A stretch of 5,454 nt of DNA from an uncultured Pseudoflavonifractor sp. (GTDB taxonomy: Bacteria; Bacillota_A; Clostridia; Oscillospirales; Oscillospiraceae). Positions 5,441 through 5,454 of this stretch are shown piece after piece; within the stretch, counting starts at the first letter, position 1, and the number at the start of each line of letters is the position of its first letter. The stretch covers positions 1 through 5,454 of the forward strand of contig CANPNN010000098.1 of assembly GCA_947575475.1 (NCBI GenBank), read 5' to 3'. The notes beneath the pieces were generated by a model. The model was not told where the DNA came from. It ran no database searches and saw only the letters and a program-made list of their open reading frames with translations. Made by a program: the position numbers and the translations under genes.

Positions 5441-5449
5441 ATTTTACCA
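5441..5449 (-). promoter_or_regulatory. Possible extended -10 promoter of noc
   Basis: The minus strand reads TGGTAAAAT, an extended -10 (TGn plus TAAAAT, 5 of 6 to TATAAT), placing a start near 5434 and a leader of about 40 nt before the noc ATG. The -35 would lie beyond the window edge, so it cannot be tested here. A 5-bp hairpin TCTGG-ATAA-CCAGA (5428-5441) sits at the predicted start. Confidence 0.35.
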
Positions 5450-5454
5450 TTTTT

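Overview
The window looks like the chromosomal partition locus near the replication origin of a moderately high-GC Firmicute. The closest fit is a Clostridia member of the Oscillospiraceae (Flavonifractor/Intestinimonas-like). This rests on the noc-soj-spo0J gene order, the protein style and the Gram-positive parS sequence. The genus is inference. Every convincing gene is on the minus strand, so transcription runs from high to low coordinates.

Layout in transcription order: noc (5395-4601), a ParB-family nucleoid occlusion protein with its own terminator; a 263-base intergenic control region (4338-4600) with two parS sites and the soj promoter; soj (4337-3576), the ParA ATPase; spo0J/parB (3557-2655), the CTP-dependent parS-binding clamp; a 194-residue one-pass membrane coiled-coil protein of unknown function (2658-2074), started by TTG overlapping the spo0J stop; a 110-base gap (1964-2073) with a third parS and a hairpin; serS (1963-659), seryl-tRNA synthetase with an unusual motif 3; and a secreted-protein gene (620 to beyond the left edge), apparently broken by two single-base frameshifts, whose first codons are a fourth parS.

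Soj and Spo0J, with the parS sites, form the origin segregation machine. Spo0J loads at parS, spreads as a CTP clamp and stimulates the Soj ATPase through its N-terminal tail. Noc is a Spo0J paralogue with different DNA-contact residues and would act on its own binding sites, none of which I see here.

The main point of interest is where the four identical, perfectly palindromic 16-bp parS sites (TGTTTCACGTGAAACA) sit. One forms the centre of a 30-bp perfect palindrome that also reads as the noc terminator. One covers the start codon and codons 2-6 of a signal peptide. One begins one base after a stop codon. One lies about 40 bp upstream of the soj promoter. Partition sites have been fitted into gene-expression signals.
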